A model generated the notes under the pieces. The model saw nothing but the letters and a program-made list of their open reading frames with translations, was not told where the DNA came from and did no database searches. A stretch of 64,000 nucleotides of DNA, from the NCBI GenBank assembly GCA_016191395.1, contig JACPOS010000013.1, forward strand, positions 1 to 64,000. The letters are read 5' to 3'. The DNA comes from Chloroflexota bacterium (lineage in GTDB: Bacteria > Chloroflexota > Limnocylindria > Limnocylindrales > CSP1-4). Position numbers and translations under genes: made by a program. Within the stretch, counting starts at the first letter, position 1, and every line of letters starts with the position of its first letter. Of the stretch, positions 1 through 7,413 are shown piece after piece.

Positions 1-51
1 ATCCTCGATCGAGGCCCACTCCGCGTTGTCGAGCTCGATCATGGCTGCCAT
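1..51 (-). CDS. 5' end of a leftward gene cut by the window edge, possibly a transposase
   Basis: The minus strand is open from an ATG at 51 (second ATG at 42) to the left edge and reads MAAMIELDNAEWASIED. The run L-D-N-A-E-W-A-S-I-E-D resembles the opening of IS5-type transposases (L-T/S-D-x-E-W-x-x-I). Only 17 codons are visible, so both the reality of the gene and the family are weak inferences. Its neighbours, an orphan regulator and a gene-poor stretch, fit an accessory patch. Confidence 0.25.
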   Translation of the reverse strand, partial: MAAMIELDNAEWASIED

Positions 52-103
52 CGCGGCGACGCTCGCACCCGGCCGCGACAAGTTCTATGGCACGAACGAG
101 CTA

Positions 104-115
104 TCCCGATCGGGA
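104..115. promoter_or_regulatory. 12-bp perfect palindrome, possible operator
   Basis: TCCCGATCGGGA is a perfect inverted repeat about 190 bp before the XRE-type regulator gene. Regulators of that class bind such dyads, so it could be an operator. In GC-rich DNA a 12-bp palindrome can also arise by chance, and nothing else supports it. Confidence 0.15.
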
Positions 116-308
116 ACTTTCATTCACAGGCTCTAAGAACCTGTTACCAGTGCGCCCCGGCAGCGAGCAGCACGGCCGACACCAGTCCCAAGCACCACGC
201 GACGAGGCTTCTCGGTGCGTCAACATGGACGGCGAGCCGGAAACGACCCCGGTTCGTTCGAGCCGCGATGCGGAGCATCATTTGTCATCTCCAGCGTGAA
301 GGGATGGC

Positions 309-1190
309 TTGAGCACACGCTCGCACAGTTCCGGATCACCAACCGTTAGAACGCCCGTTAGAAGTCAAGAGACAGCCTTTCCAACGGCGGCCCGCTTGGG
401 GCCCGCGCTGGCTGAGCTTCGGCGAGCCCTGGGGATCAGCCAGTCGCAACTCGCCACGAAGGTGTATTGCGATCGGTCTTTGATCGCCCAAATCGAGACG
501 GGACGCGTCCGCATATCCGAAGACCGGTACCGCGACATTGCGGCGGTCCTCCTCGCGGAGGCCGACCGAAGACCGGCAAACGAGTTCGCGTCGAATGTCG
601 CGATGGCGTCACTCGTGATGGCCACCGCCCTCAGGGCGGACCGCTCGCTCGAGGACGAGCGCCACGTGGCTCAAATGATGGTGGTTCATGAAGAAAGCTT
701 GGGCGCGATCCAGCGGCTGGCGCTCCGGTGGTCGAAAGGCGATACGTCCATCGCCCCCGAATTCACGGCGCCTCTGGTCGGCCTATCGCTGCTGCATCCC
801 GATGTCGAGGTCGACCTGCTGGTCTCCATGATGCGATGGTGGAGAGCCCAAGAACCCACGGCCGTTGAATACCTCGGTGATTCACACCTGCTCTACGCGA
901 TGTATCTGGCGAACTCCGTGCTGGCATCCATCAGTGGCGGAGCGGCCACCATCCGTGAACTGGCACAAGCCTCAATCATCAGCCGCGCAGCGAACCCACC
1001 GCTCGAGCGGCTAGCAGTGCTGCGAGGTTTGGCCGACCACACCGTCGACGGCGTTCTTCCGAGCAACGTCGGTCACTATCGACAGTTCCTCGAGAACCTT
1101 GAGCGGGGGCTCGTCGGCACCTTACCTGCGGGCACGGAAGTAGTCGCGCTCGAGGCCGGCCCGAGGACGTCGCGTGCGGGCGACCGCTGA
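309..1190 (+). CDS. XRE-family helix-turn-helix transcriptional regulator (293 aa)
   Basis: The protein has an N-terminal Cro/C1-type helix-turn-helix at about residues 28-85: LAELRRALGISQSQLA, then LIAQIETGRVRISEDRY, a typical recognition-helix pattern. The remaining 200 residues are helical and contain no catalytic motif I recognise; in such proteins this part usually senses a ligand or dimerises. The start is TTG at 309, chosen because AAGGGA lies just upstream and the overlapping ATG at 304 runs straight into TGA. No partner gene adjoins it, so its target is unknown. The arrangement of a lone regulator beside a gene-poor stretch suggests an acquired or eroding locus. Confidence 0.75.
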   Translation: MSTRSHSSGSPTVRTPVRSQETAFPTAARLGPALAELRRALGISQSQLATKVYCDRSLIAQIETGRVRISEDRYRDIAAVLLAEADRRPANEFASNVAMASLVMATALRADRSLEDERHVAQMMVVHEESLGAIQRLALRWSKGDTSIAPEFTAPLVGLSLLHPDVEVDLLVSMMRWWRAQEPTAVEYLGDSHLLYAMYLANSVLASISGGAATIRELAQASIISRAANPPLERLAVLRGLADHTVDGVLPSNVGHYRQFLENLERGLVGTLPAGTEVVALEAGPRTSRAGDR

Positions 1191-1736
1191 TGGCATCGGA
1201 AGCGCCCCCACGAGCGCGTTGTCAGTCGAGCGTGCGAAGTCTGCTCGCCGCCACCAATCCGCCCCTGCCCGCGCGGCATTGACGGGGAAATGATGGCCAC
1301 GGGTGCACTCAACGATCGAATCGATGGCCGCCCGTGCAGACGACCGGTAAGGTGGGGCTGCTGTAAGTTTGCGTGAACATGTCGGAACGAACGCTTAGCC
1401 GCAGTCTTGGCTCCGTCACGACCACGACTTGGCGTGATCTGCAGAGGCGCTGCCTCACCGATAGCACCGACATGCGCGCGGAAGGCAAGAAGCCCGGCCA
1501 GGGTTTCCGCCTGTGCGCGGTCAGCATTTCCCGATAGGGACACTCGTGCGCTTGTGCCCGGCCGACCCGGCCACCTTGGCCAACACCCTCGTTCATGCCT
1601 GCGCCGCCCGTGAGCGCGAGCTGGTGGTCACGCCGTGGGGAGATCGACATGCCCGCATGCGAGCCCACGATCGGGACGCAGCTGACGCTGTTCCGCCTCG
1701 CCGACGACTGATCGCAATTCGCGCGGGCGGGGCCGG
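1191..1736. other. gene-poor stretch of about 550 bp, possibly decayed coding DNA
   Basis: I find no convincing gene here. Short open frames exist: 1379-1540 plus, 53 codons from an ATG, and 1513-1752 plus, 79 codons from a GTG that runs past the start of the next gene. None has a recognisable family, a good ribosome site or typical composition. A segment of the second frame (RELVVTPWGDRHARM) faintly recalls the end of short-chain dehydrogenases, which would fit a decayed gene, but this is a guess. The right end carries the promoter of the ABC transporter pair. Confidence 0.4.
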
Positions 1737-1742
1737 TATCCT
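1737..1742 (+). promoter_or_regulatory. putative -10 box giving a leaderless ABC-ATPase transcript
   Basis: TATCCT ends six bases before the ATG at 1749, which would place transcription initiation on or next to the A of the start codon. No ribosome site precedes the ATG and no good -35 box is visible. The geometry matches that upstream of the gene at 15080. Confidence 0.4.
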
Positions 1743-1748
1743 GCGGCG

Positions 1749-2735
1749 ATGATCGAGCCTGGGGCCGTGATCTCGACGAGTGCGCTCACCAAGCGCTTCA
1801 AGGACGTCGACGCCGTCGCGGGCGTGGACCTGCGCGTGCCCGCCGGTGGCGTGTACGGCTTTCTGGGCCCGAACGGTTCCGGCAAGACCACCACGATCCG
1901 GATGTTGGTCGGGCTGATGCGGCCGTCGCGCGGCGTCGCCGCGCTCTTCGGTGAGCCGGTCCAAGCCGGAAGCGCGGTGCTGGACCGCGTGGGCGCTCTC
2001 GTGGAGCGGCCGGCGTTCTACCCGTATCTCTCGGCCATCGACAACCTGCGGCTCCTGGGGTTCACCCGGGGGATGACCGAATCGCGCCTGCGTGCCGCCG
2101 TTCCGGAGGCGCTGGATCGGGTTGGTCTTACCGAGGCCTCCAAGCGCAAGGCCGGCCGGTACTCCACCGGCATGCGCCAGCGCCTTGGAATCGCGGCGGC
2201 GCTGCTGGGCCGCCCGGAGCTCGTCATCCTGGACGAGCCGGCGAACGGCCTGGACCCGAGCGGCGTCGTGGAGGTCCGGCAGCTGATCCAGGGCCTCGCA
2301 CGCGACGGGATCACGGTGTTCCTCTCCAGCCACGTACTGCCGGAAGTGGAGCAGCTCTGCCAGCGGGTCGCCGTCCTCCAGAAGGGACGGGTCATCGCCG
2401 AAGGCGAGACGCAGGCAATGCTCCAGAAGGGCGAGCGCCTCCAGGTCCGGTTCGACTCCGCCGACGAGGCGCACCGAGCCGTGCCGATCCTCGCCTCGAT
2501 AGGTGCCACCACCCCGGCCGAGAGCGATGCAGCCCTGTATCTCGACGCGCCGGCCGATCGCGGCTCCGAGGTCAGCCGAACCCTCGCGGGCGCCGGGCTG
2601 TACCCCGCAGAGCTGAGCCTCCACCGACAGACGCTGGAGGCGGTGTTCATCGAGCTCACGGGCGACCACGTGCCGCCCGCTGCGTCCGGCGCCGCACCCG
2701 CAGCGCCCGCGGGCCCCACGGGGGCGGAGCCATGA
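1749..2735 (+). CDS. ABC transporter ATP-binding protein (328 aa)
   Basis: This is a cytoplasmic nucleotide-binding subunit that powers an ABC-2-type exporter. Walker A is GPNGSGKTT (residues 40-48), the signature is STGMRQRLG and Walker B is LVILDEPANGLDPSG. It is followed by the switch histidine in FLSSHVLPEVE. The C-terminal 90 residues form the accessory domain common in CcmA/NatA-like multidrug and antibiotic exporters. The stop overlaps the start of the permease gene by four bases (ATGA), so the two are translationally coupled and work as one transporter. The substrate cannot be read from the sequence. Confidence 0.93.
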   Translation: MIEPGAVISTSALTKRFKDVDAVAGVDLRVPAGGVYGFLGPNGSGKTTTIRMLVGLMRPSRGVAALFGEPVQAGSAVLDRVGALVERPAFYPYLSAIDNLRLLGFTRGMTESRLRAAVPEALDRVGLTEASKRKAGRYSTGMRQRLGIAAALLGRPELVILDEPANGLDPSGVVEVRQLIQGLARDGITVFLSSHVLPEVEQLCQRVAVLQKGRVIAEGETQAMLQKGERLQVRFDSADEAHRAVPILASIGATTPAESDAALYLDAPADRGSEVSRTLAGAGLYPAELSLHRQTLEAVFIELTGDHVPPAASGAAPAAPAGPTGAEP

Positions 2736-3718
2736 GCGGCCTGGTCCGGGCGGAGTGGATCCGCTTCCGCAAGCGCCAGTCGATCCAGATCATCGTGCTC
2801 GCGGTCCCGCTGCTCGCGGCCTTCATGTTCCTGGCCGGCGCCAGCTCCACCGGCCCGGAGCCGCCGCCGTTCGACGCCGCAGCCGTCCGGGCGGATCTCA
2901 TCGCGCAGGGCTTCGGCCTGGGTCTCCCGCCGGACGAGCTGGGGACGGCCCTGGACGACGCCGTCGAGGCGCAGCGCTTCCCCGTGGAGCAGATGCGTGA
3001 GCAGTACCTCCTCAGGCGCAGCACGTTCGCGTTTCCACAGAGCATGGTGACCCTGCTCGGCAGCGGAACGCTCGTGCTGTTCGCGCTCCTCCTGCTCGTG
3101 GCGACCTCGCTGGGCGACGAGTTCGGCTGGGGCACCATCAGGACGACCCTGCTCGCCTCCAGCCTGCGGGGCCGGCTCCTGCTCCTCCGGCTGGGTGCCG
3201 TCTCGGCGATCTCGATCGGCCTCTTGGCGACCTTGGCCGTCCTTGGGCTGGTCCTGCCGGTCGTCCTCACGGCACTCGGCACGCGCCATCCGGACGTGCC
3301 GTCGCTCAACCTCGCCGGGCTGGGGGTCCTCGTGCTGGGCACGCTGGAGGCTGGGTTCGTCATCGTCGCCTTCGGCGCGATGGCCACGTTGCTGGTTCGA
3401 TCAGGCAGCCTGACGCTCGTCGTCCTGCTCGTCTACGTGGCGGTGGAGGCCGCGATCCTGACCGTGCTCATCCGCTTCGACGCGTTCAAGGAGCAGGACG
3501 GCCTCGCCTGGGTCCTGGACGCATTCCCGGTCCGGGGCATCTCGCGCCTCGTCGATACGGCGGGTCGCGTTGCGTCCGGGCTCCCGCGCTTCCCGGGCGA
3601 ACCCGTGCCGACCGACCTTTCGGTCGCGATGGTTCCGCTCGTTGCCCTCCTGGTCTGGGGCGCGGCCTTCCTCGCGATCGCCTACCGGCGCTTTACCCGC
3701 ATGGACATCGTCGAGTAG
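2732..3718 (+). CDS. ABC-2-type transporter permease (328 aa)
   Basis: This integral membrane protein forms the channel for the ATPase encoded just upstream. One membrane helix lies near the N-terminus (about residues 15-36, IIVLAVPLLAAFMFLAGAS). A hydrophilic extracytoplasmic segment of about 75 residues follows, then roughly five more helices to the C-terminus. This one-loop-five layout is usual for NatB/ABC-2 permeases. The ATG start overlaps the ATPase stop (ATGA). The export substrate is unknown; drug, peptide or lipid export are all possible. Confidence 0.85.
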   Translation: MSGLVRAEWIRFRKRQSIQIIVLAVPLLAAFMFLAGASSTGPEPPPFDAAAVRADLIAQGFGLGLPPDELGTALDDAVEAQRFPVEQMREQYLLRRSTFAFPQSMVTLLGSGTLVLFALLLLVATSLGDEFGWGTIRTTLLASSLRGRLLLLRLGAVSAISIGLLATLAVLGLVLPVVLTALGTRHPDVPSLNLAGLGVLVLGTLEAGFVIVAFGAMATLLVRSGSLTLVVLLVYVAVEAAILTVLIRFDAFKEQDGLAWVLDAFPVRGISRLVDTAGRVASGLPRFPGEPVPTDLSVAMVPLVALLVWGAAFLAIAYRRFTRMDIVE

Positions 3719-3762
3719 CTGCGCCGCCGCCCGGCCGCCCATGCGGGCGTTGGCGCCGCGGG

Positions 3763-4968
3763 TCAGGCGCGGGGCAGCACCACGATGCGCCGGTTCGGCT
3801 CTTCGCCGATGGACTGCGTGGCGACGTCCGGGTTGGCCTTGAGCGCGAGGTGGATCCAGCGGCGCTCGAGCGCGGGCATGGGCTCCAGCTGGAGCATCTT
3901 GCCGGTCTCGACGACGCGCTTGGCGGCACGCTCGGCGATCTCGCGGAGCTGGCGCTCGCGCCTGCCGCGGTAGTCCTCGACGTCCACGAGCACGCGGGTC
4001 CACGCGCCCATCTGCCGCGAGAGCATCAGGTTCACGAGGTGCTGGAGCGCGGACAGGCGCTCGCCCTTGCGGCCGATGAGGGCCCCGAGCTCCTCGCGCT
4101 CGCTCGCCTCCCCGACGACGTTGAGCCGGCTCGTCTCGCCGGTCTCCACGTCCACGCGCGCGGCGAACCCGATGTGGGCCAGCAGCTGCTCCAGGATCAC
4201 CTTGCCGGCGGCGAGCGCCTCGGGCGATGCCTCGGCGGCCTCGAGCTCCGCGCGCTCGGAGGCGACGGAGCCGCGAAGCGCCGCGACCTCCGCCTCTTCG
4301 CCCTCGGTCAGGTCGGCGGACGGTCGGCGGGGTACGTCACGAGCTCCCTCGTAGCGGCGCGGCCCGCGATCGCGACCGGCGTCCCTGCCGCCGTCGCGGC
4401 GGGGACCGCGATCCTCGCGTGGTCGGTCGTCTCGCGGGCGCGCCTCGGCGACCGGCTCGTCGCTCATCGATCGATCGATCGCCGGCGCATCGGTCGCGAA
4501 GGCTCGCGTCGCGCTCTCCGGTCGGGGGCCGCCGCCGCCGTACGGTGCCCGGTCGTCTCGACGAGGGCCACGGTCGCGGTCGAACGGTCGATCGTCCCGG
4601 CGCGGGCCACGGTCGTCGCGACGAGGCCCGCGATCACGGTCGAAGCCGCCGCGACCGCGATCACGGTCGAAGCCACGGTCGCGGTCGAAGCCACGGCCGG
4701 CGCCACGATCCTCTCGATCGCGCGCCGGGGGCGCAGGCAGGGGGCGAGATGCGGCGGCCTCGCGCTTCGGTGCGGCGCCACCCAGCTCCGATCGGGGCGC
4801 GGCGAGCACGCGGGCAGGCTCTGCCCCCATGCCGAGCACGCCGCGGCTGCCGGGCGTGAGGATCTCGAAGTCGAGGTCGTCGAGCCCGACGCCGAAGTCC
4901 TCGCGCGCCAGGCGCAGGGCCTCTTCGACGGACTTGCCCGTGAACTCGCGATAGGCGCTGGTACTCAT
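3763..4968 (-). CDS. jag: Jag/KhpB-family RNA-binding protein (401 aa)
   Basis: Jag (SpoIIIJ-associated, KhpB) is an RNA-binding protein usually encoded next to yidC. The N-terminal Jag_N domain ([19 protein letters not shown]) covers residues 1-55. The C-terminal third holds a KH domain with its G-x-x-G loop ([15 protein letters not shown]), then an R3H domain ending at the C-terminus. Between them is a linker of about 130 residues, extremely rich in Arg, Asp and Gly, with repeated FDRDRG and RRDDR units. Most family members have a much shorter linker. The ATG overlaps the yidC stop (ATGA), making it the last gene of the rpmH operon. Confidence 0.92.
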   Translation of the reverse strand: MSTSAYREFTGKSVEEALRLAREDFGVGLDDLDFEILTPGSRGVLGMGAEPARVLAAPRSELGGAAPKREAAASRPLPAPPARDREDRGAGRGFDRDRGFDRDRGRGGFDRDRGPRRDDRGPRRDDRPFDRDRGPRRDDRAPYGGGGPRPESATRAFATDAPAIDRSMSDEPVAEARPRDDRPREDRGPRRDGGRDAGRDRGPRRYEGARDVPRRPSADLTEGEEAEVAALRGSVASERAELEAAEASPEALAAGKVILEQLLAHIGFAARVDVETGETSRLNVVGEASEREELGALIGRKGERLSALQHLVNLMLSRQMGAWTRVLVDVEDYRGRRERQLREIAERAAKRVVETGKMLQLEPMPALERRWIHLALKANPDVATQSIGEEPNRRIVVLPRA

Positions 4969-6242
4969 CGACGTCTCCCTCGCCGGCCCTGTCGACCCCG
5001 GTGGCGAATCGTTGCGTTCGCCGACGCCGAGCGGTCGAGGGCTGACTTCTCAGGATTGGGCCGCGCCGGCGCTCCCGCCGGACGCGAGGTGGATGCGGCC
5101 GCCGAGGGCACGGCGACCGGGAAGCGCGGGGAATGGTCCACGGCGAATGCCGGGGTTCGGCCGAAGAGCGGGAACATGCCGCCCCAGCCGGTGGTCAGGA
5201 ACTGCTGGACGATCTGGTACAGGGTGGAAACGATCAGGTAGAGGAACACCCCGACGGGGATCGCGCCGCCGTACAGAATCGTGATCAGCGGCAGCCAGAG
5301 CGACAGCGAGCGCTGCGTCTTGGCCTGCTGGTCCAGCGCGACATCCGGGTTGTGCGGCGGCAGCGCCATCCGCGAGGCGACAAGCTGGAGGACCGTGTAG
5401 ACCAGGGCGAAGACCGAGATCCCGGCACCGATCAGCGGCAGGGCGAACGGCAGGGGGATGAGGCCCTCGAAGCCGCTGGCCTGGATGCCACCGAGCCACG
5501 AGATCGTGGAGTCGATGCACGGCGCGAAGTGCTGCGTCCCGTTCGCGGCGGTGACGAGGGTGGGCGGCGGGCAGGTCAGCGGAACCACCTGGAAGCCGAA
5601 GACCTTGAGCGACTCCACGAGGTCAGCGGCCTGAAGACCTTCGCGAACGACCTGATACATGGGCAGGATGAGCAGGATCGGGAGCATGGCGGTGAGGCAG
5701 CCCGCCTGGCTGACGCCACGCTCCTTGTACAGGGCCATCGTGGCCTGCTGGATCTTGGCGCGATCGCCCTTGAAGCGGCGCTGGACCTCCTTCACCTCCG
5801 GCGCGATGGCCTGCATGCGGCGCATCGAGACCATCTGGCGGCGCATCAACGGAACGAGCGCGGTCCTGACCAGCAGGGTGGTCACGATGATTGCGACGCC
5901 CATGTCGCCGACGACGCCGCGGATGCCGACGAGCAGGATCAGGAACAACTGGAAGATCGGGTTGAAGAGCCATGCGAGGATGCTGACCGGATCCGCCTTG
6001 AGCTCCGCCGGCTTGACGATCAGCGGCGTCGGCGCGGGCGTGATGGTGGGCGCCGCGGTGGCTGCGGGACCCGACGGTCCGGTGGTGGCGCCCGGGGCGA
6101 GCGTGGCGCCGGGCGCGACGGTGGAGCCGGGGGCCGCGGACGGGGCGATCGGCTCGCAGGCCGAGATCACCAGCGCGAGCGCGACGGTGAATCCGAAGAC
6201 GAGGGCGAGACGCAGGATCGGACGCTTGCGCATGGACGTCAT
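4965..6242 (-). CDS. yidC: YidC/Oxa1-family membrane protein insertase (425 aa)
   Basis: YidC inserts and folds membrane proteins with or without the Sec translocon. The N-terminus has a lipoprotein signal: charged MTSMRKRP, a hydrophobic stretch, then the lipobox I-S-A-C near residue 28, as in Gram-positive SpoIIIJ-type YidC. A Thr/Pro/Ala-rich spacer follows. The 60KD_IMP domain starts with the [30 protein letters not shown] helices and includes the cytoplasmic segment [21 protein letters not shown]. An open frame extends further upstream, but the ATG at 6242 overlaps the yidD stop (ATGA) and fits the signal peptide, so I start there. The large N-terminal domain of proteobacterial YidC is absent. 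Confidence 0.93.
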   Translation of the reverse strand: MTSMRKRPILRLALVFGFTVALALVISACEPIAPSAAPGSTVAPGATLAPGATTGPSGPAATAAPTITPAPTPLIVKPAELKADPVSILAWLFNPIFQLFLILLVGIRGVVGDMGVAIIVTTLLVRTALVPLMRRQMVSMRRMQAIAPEVKEVQRRFKGDRAKIQQATMALYKERGVSQAGCLTAMLPILLILPMYQVVREGLQAADLVESLKVFGFQVVPLTCPPPTLVTAANGTQHFAPCIDSTISWLGGIQASGFEGLIPLPFALPLIGAGISVFALVYTVLQLVASRMALPPHNPDVALDQQAKTQRSLSLWLPLITILYGGAIPVGVFLYLIVSTLYQIVQQFLTTGWGGMFPLFGRTPAFAVDHSPRFPVAVPSAAASTSRPAGAPARPNPEKSALDRSASANATIRHRGRQGRRGRRR

Positions 6243-6463
6243 CTGACCGGGTCGTAGCCACCGGGGTGGCCGGGATGGCAGCGGGCGATCCGTCGTGCGC
6301 CCATCACCGAGCCGCGGATGAGCCCGTAGCGCTCGATAGCCTGCTCCGTGTAGCGGGAGCACGTGGGCTCGTACCGGCAGCTGGAGGGCAGCCACGAGAA
6401 CAGGAACCGATAGGCATGGATCAGCGCGATCCCCGCCCGCTCCAGGATCCCGACGTGCGTCAA
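6239..6463 (-). CDS. yidD: YidD membrane protein insertion efficiency factor (74 aa)
   Basis: YidD is a small membrane-associated protein that assists YidC-dependent insertion. The family hallmark is present: YRFLFSWLPSSCRYEPTCSRY with three conserved cysteines, then the G-x-x-x-G-x-x-R-I-x-RCHP-x-x-GGYDPV ending. The start is TTG at 6463, overlapping the rnpA stop (TTGA). The ATG start of yidC overlaps its own stop, so the genes rnpA-yidD-yidC-jag are coupled. Length matches the family norm of 70-90 residues. Confidence 0.94.
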   Translation of the reverse strand: MTHVGILERAGIALIHAYRFLFSWLPSSCRYEPTCSRYTEQAIERYGLIRGSVMGARRIARCHPGHPGGYDPVR

Positions 6464-6813
6464 CCTTGACCCAGGCCCATCTCACCGCCATGTTCGGCCA
6501 AGACGCCGCCCCGGGCGAGCAGTCGGCGCAGGGCCGTGCCGATCGCTCCAAGGTCGGCACCGACGATCGCCGGCCGGGCGATCACCAGTACGTCCCAACC
6601 CGGCTGCAGCATCGGCTGCATCGACCGGATCGCCTCACGGAGTCGTCGCCGAACGCGGTTCCGGACGACCGCCGAGCCGAGGGCTCGTCCGGTCGCCAGG
6701 CCGAATCGCGTGATCCCGAGCTCGGTCCGCATGACCCGAGCGGCGAGGAGTGGGTGCGATCTGATCGTGCCGCGCTCCTGGAGTGCCGCGAAGTCCTGCG
6801 GGTGGGTAAGCAT
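6460..6813 (-). CDS. rnpA: ribonuclease P protein component (117 aa)
   Basis: This is the protein subunit of RNase P, which trims the 5' leader of pre-tRNAs with the catalytic RNA. The diagnostic motif ATGRALGSAVVRNRVRRRLREA (read in two parts, GRALGSAVVRN and RVRRRLREA) sits at mid-protein. The N-terminus MLTHPQDFAALQERG matches family starts. A longer open frame reaches upstream through the rpmH region in another frame, but the ATG at 6813 gives the normal length of about 117 residues. It lies 32 bases after rpmH, the classical order. Confidence 0.95.
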   Translation of the reverse strand: MLTHPQDFAALQERGTIRSHPLLAARVMRTELGITRFGLATGRALGSAVVRNRVRRRLREAIRSMQPMLQPGWDVLVIARPAIVGADLGAIGTALRRLLARGGVLAEHGGEMGLGQG

Positions 6814-6845
6814 CTCGAGCCGCGGCCGCGGGCCGCGCCCGGCCG

Positions 6846-6980
6846 TCAGGCCGACAGGCGTTTGCGACCGCGGGCCCGGCGTGCGGCCAGGACGCGGCGT
6901 CCGCCCGTCGTCTTCATACGGGCGCGGAAGCCGTGTTCCTTGGCGCGGTGGCGCTTCTTGGGCTGGTAGGTCTGCTTCAT
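6846..6980 (-). CDS. rpmH: 50S ribosomal protein L34 (44 aa)
   Basis: Large-subunit ribosomal protein, read directly from the minus strand. It begins [18 protein letters not shown], continues with [20 protein letters not shown] and ends RKRLSA, a full-length bL34. It is the first gene of the operon rpmH-rnpA-yidD-yidC-jag, divergent from dnaA, the standard bacterial origin layout. A good promoter lies about 120 bp upstream. Confidence 0.97.
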   Translation of the reverse strand: MKQTYQPKKRHRAKEHGFRARMKTTGGRRVLAARRARGRKRLSA

Positions 6981-7098
6981 CGTGCCTGCGCGGGATCCTC
7001 TCCATCCGGCCTCGGGGTTAGTCCGTCATCGACCCCAGAAGGCACGCAAACGCGCCAAACGCCCGATTCACGGGCGGGGCGCGTTCATCGTCCGGCGG

Positions 7099-7128
7099 AT
7101 GATAGGTCGCGCGCGTCACGAGCGTCAA
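7099..7128 (-). promoter_or_regulatory. putative sigma-70 promoter of the rpmH operon
   Basis: Read on the minus strand, TTGACG (7128-7123) and TATCAT (7104-7099) are separated by 18 bp, close to the consensus -35/-10. It is the only such pair I found between rpmH and dnaA in this direction. It predicts a leader of roughly 110 bases before the L34 start. Confidence 0.55.
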
Positions 7129-7129
7129 A

Positions 7130-7144
7130 CGATCGGCCCGATCG
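7130..7144. promoter_or_regulatory. 15-bp inverted repeat beside the rpmH -35 box
   Basis: CGATCGG-C-CCGATCG is a perfect 7-1-7 dyad starting two bases from the -35 element of the rpmH promoter. The position is suitable for a regulator that controls the origin-side operon, but no regulator is identified and chance cannot be excluded. Confidence 0.25.
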
Positions 7145-7230
7145 AGGTCGCTCATTGCTCGCTACGCGGTCCCTCGCGGGGCTCATTCGGCGCCGGTCGG
7201 CCGGCCGATCCGGCCGCACCGAGTCGAGGG

Positions 7231-7251
7231 TGGTATACTCCCGGGGAGTAT
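7231..7251 (+). promoter_or_regulatory. extended -10 promoter for dnaA overlapping a perfect dyad
   Basis: TG-G-TATACT (7231-7239) is an extended -10 box without a clear -35. It overlaps a perfect inverted repeat, ATACTCCC-G-GGGAGTAT (7235-7251), so a protein bound to the dyad would block initiation. Transcription from here gives dnaA a leader of about 165 bases. Confidence 0.5.
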
Positions 7252-7263
7252 CGCGGATTTGCC

Positions 7264-7292
7264 TTGCGAGGTCCCGGCGGCGGTGCTATGTT
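7264..7292 (+). promoter_or_regulatory. second putative dnaA promoter
   Basis: TTGCGA (7264-7269) and TATGTT (7287-7292) are separated by 17 bp. The -10 is imperfect. If used, it would start transcription about 115 bases before the dnaA ATG, downstream of the dyad-covered promoter. Confidence 0.3.
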
Positions 7293-7413
7293 TCGCCCCC
7301 CGAAGCCCCGGCGACCGGCCCATCCGCCCCGCGCCGAGCCGTCGGTCGCGTGCCCGTTCCGACCCGCGGCAACCATCTCCTGGCCCCCCGGAAGACGAGA
7401 GTCCCATCGATCC

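Noticed and set aside
87-299. 70-codon open frame on the plus strand
   Set aside because: No ribosome site, no recognisable family and composition unlike neighbouring genes; probably upstream DNA of the XRE-type gene.
6982-7413. N-terminal extension of dnaA in the same open frame
   Set aside because: Family N-terminus matches the ATG at 7414; the upstream stretch carries promoters and dyads for rpmH and dnaA.
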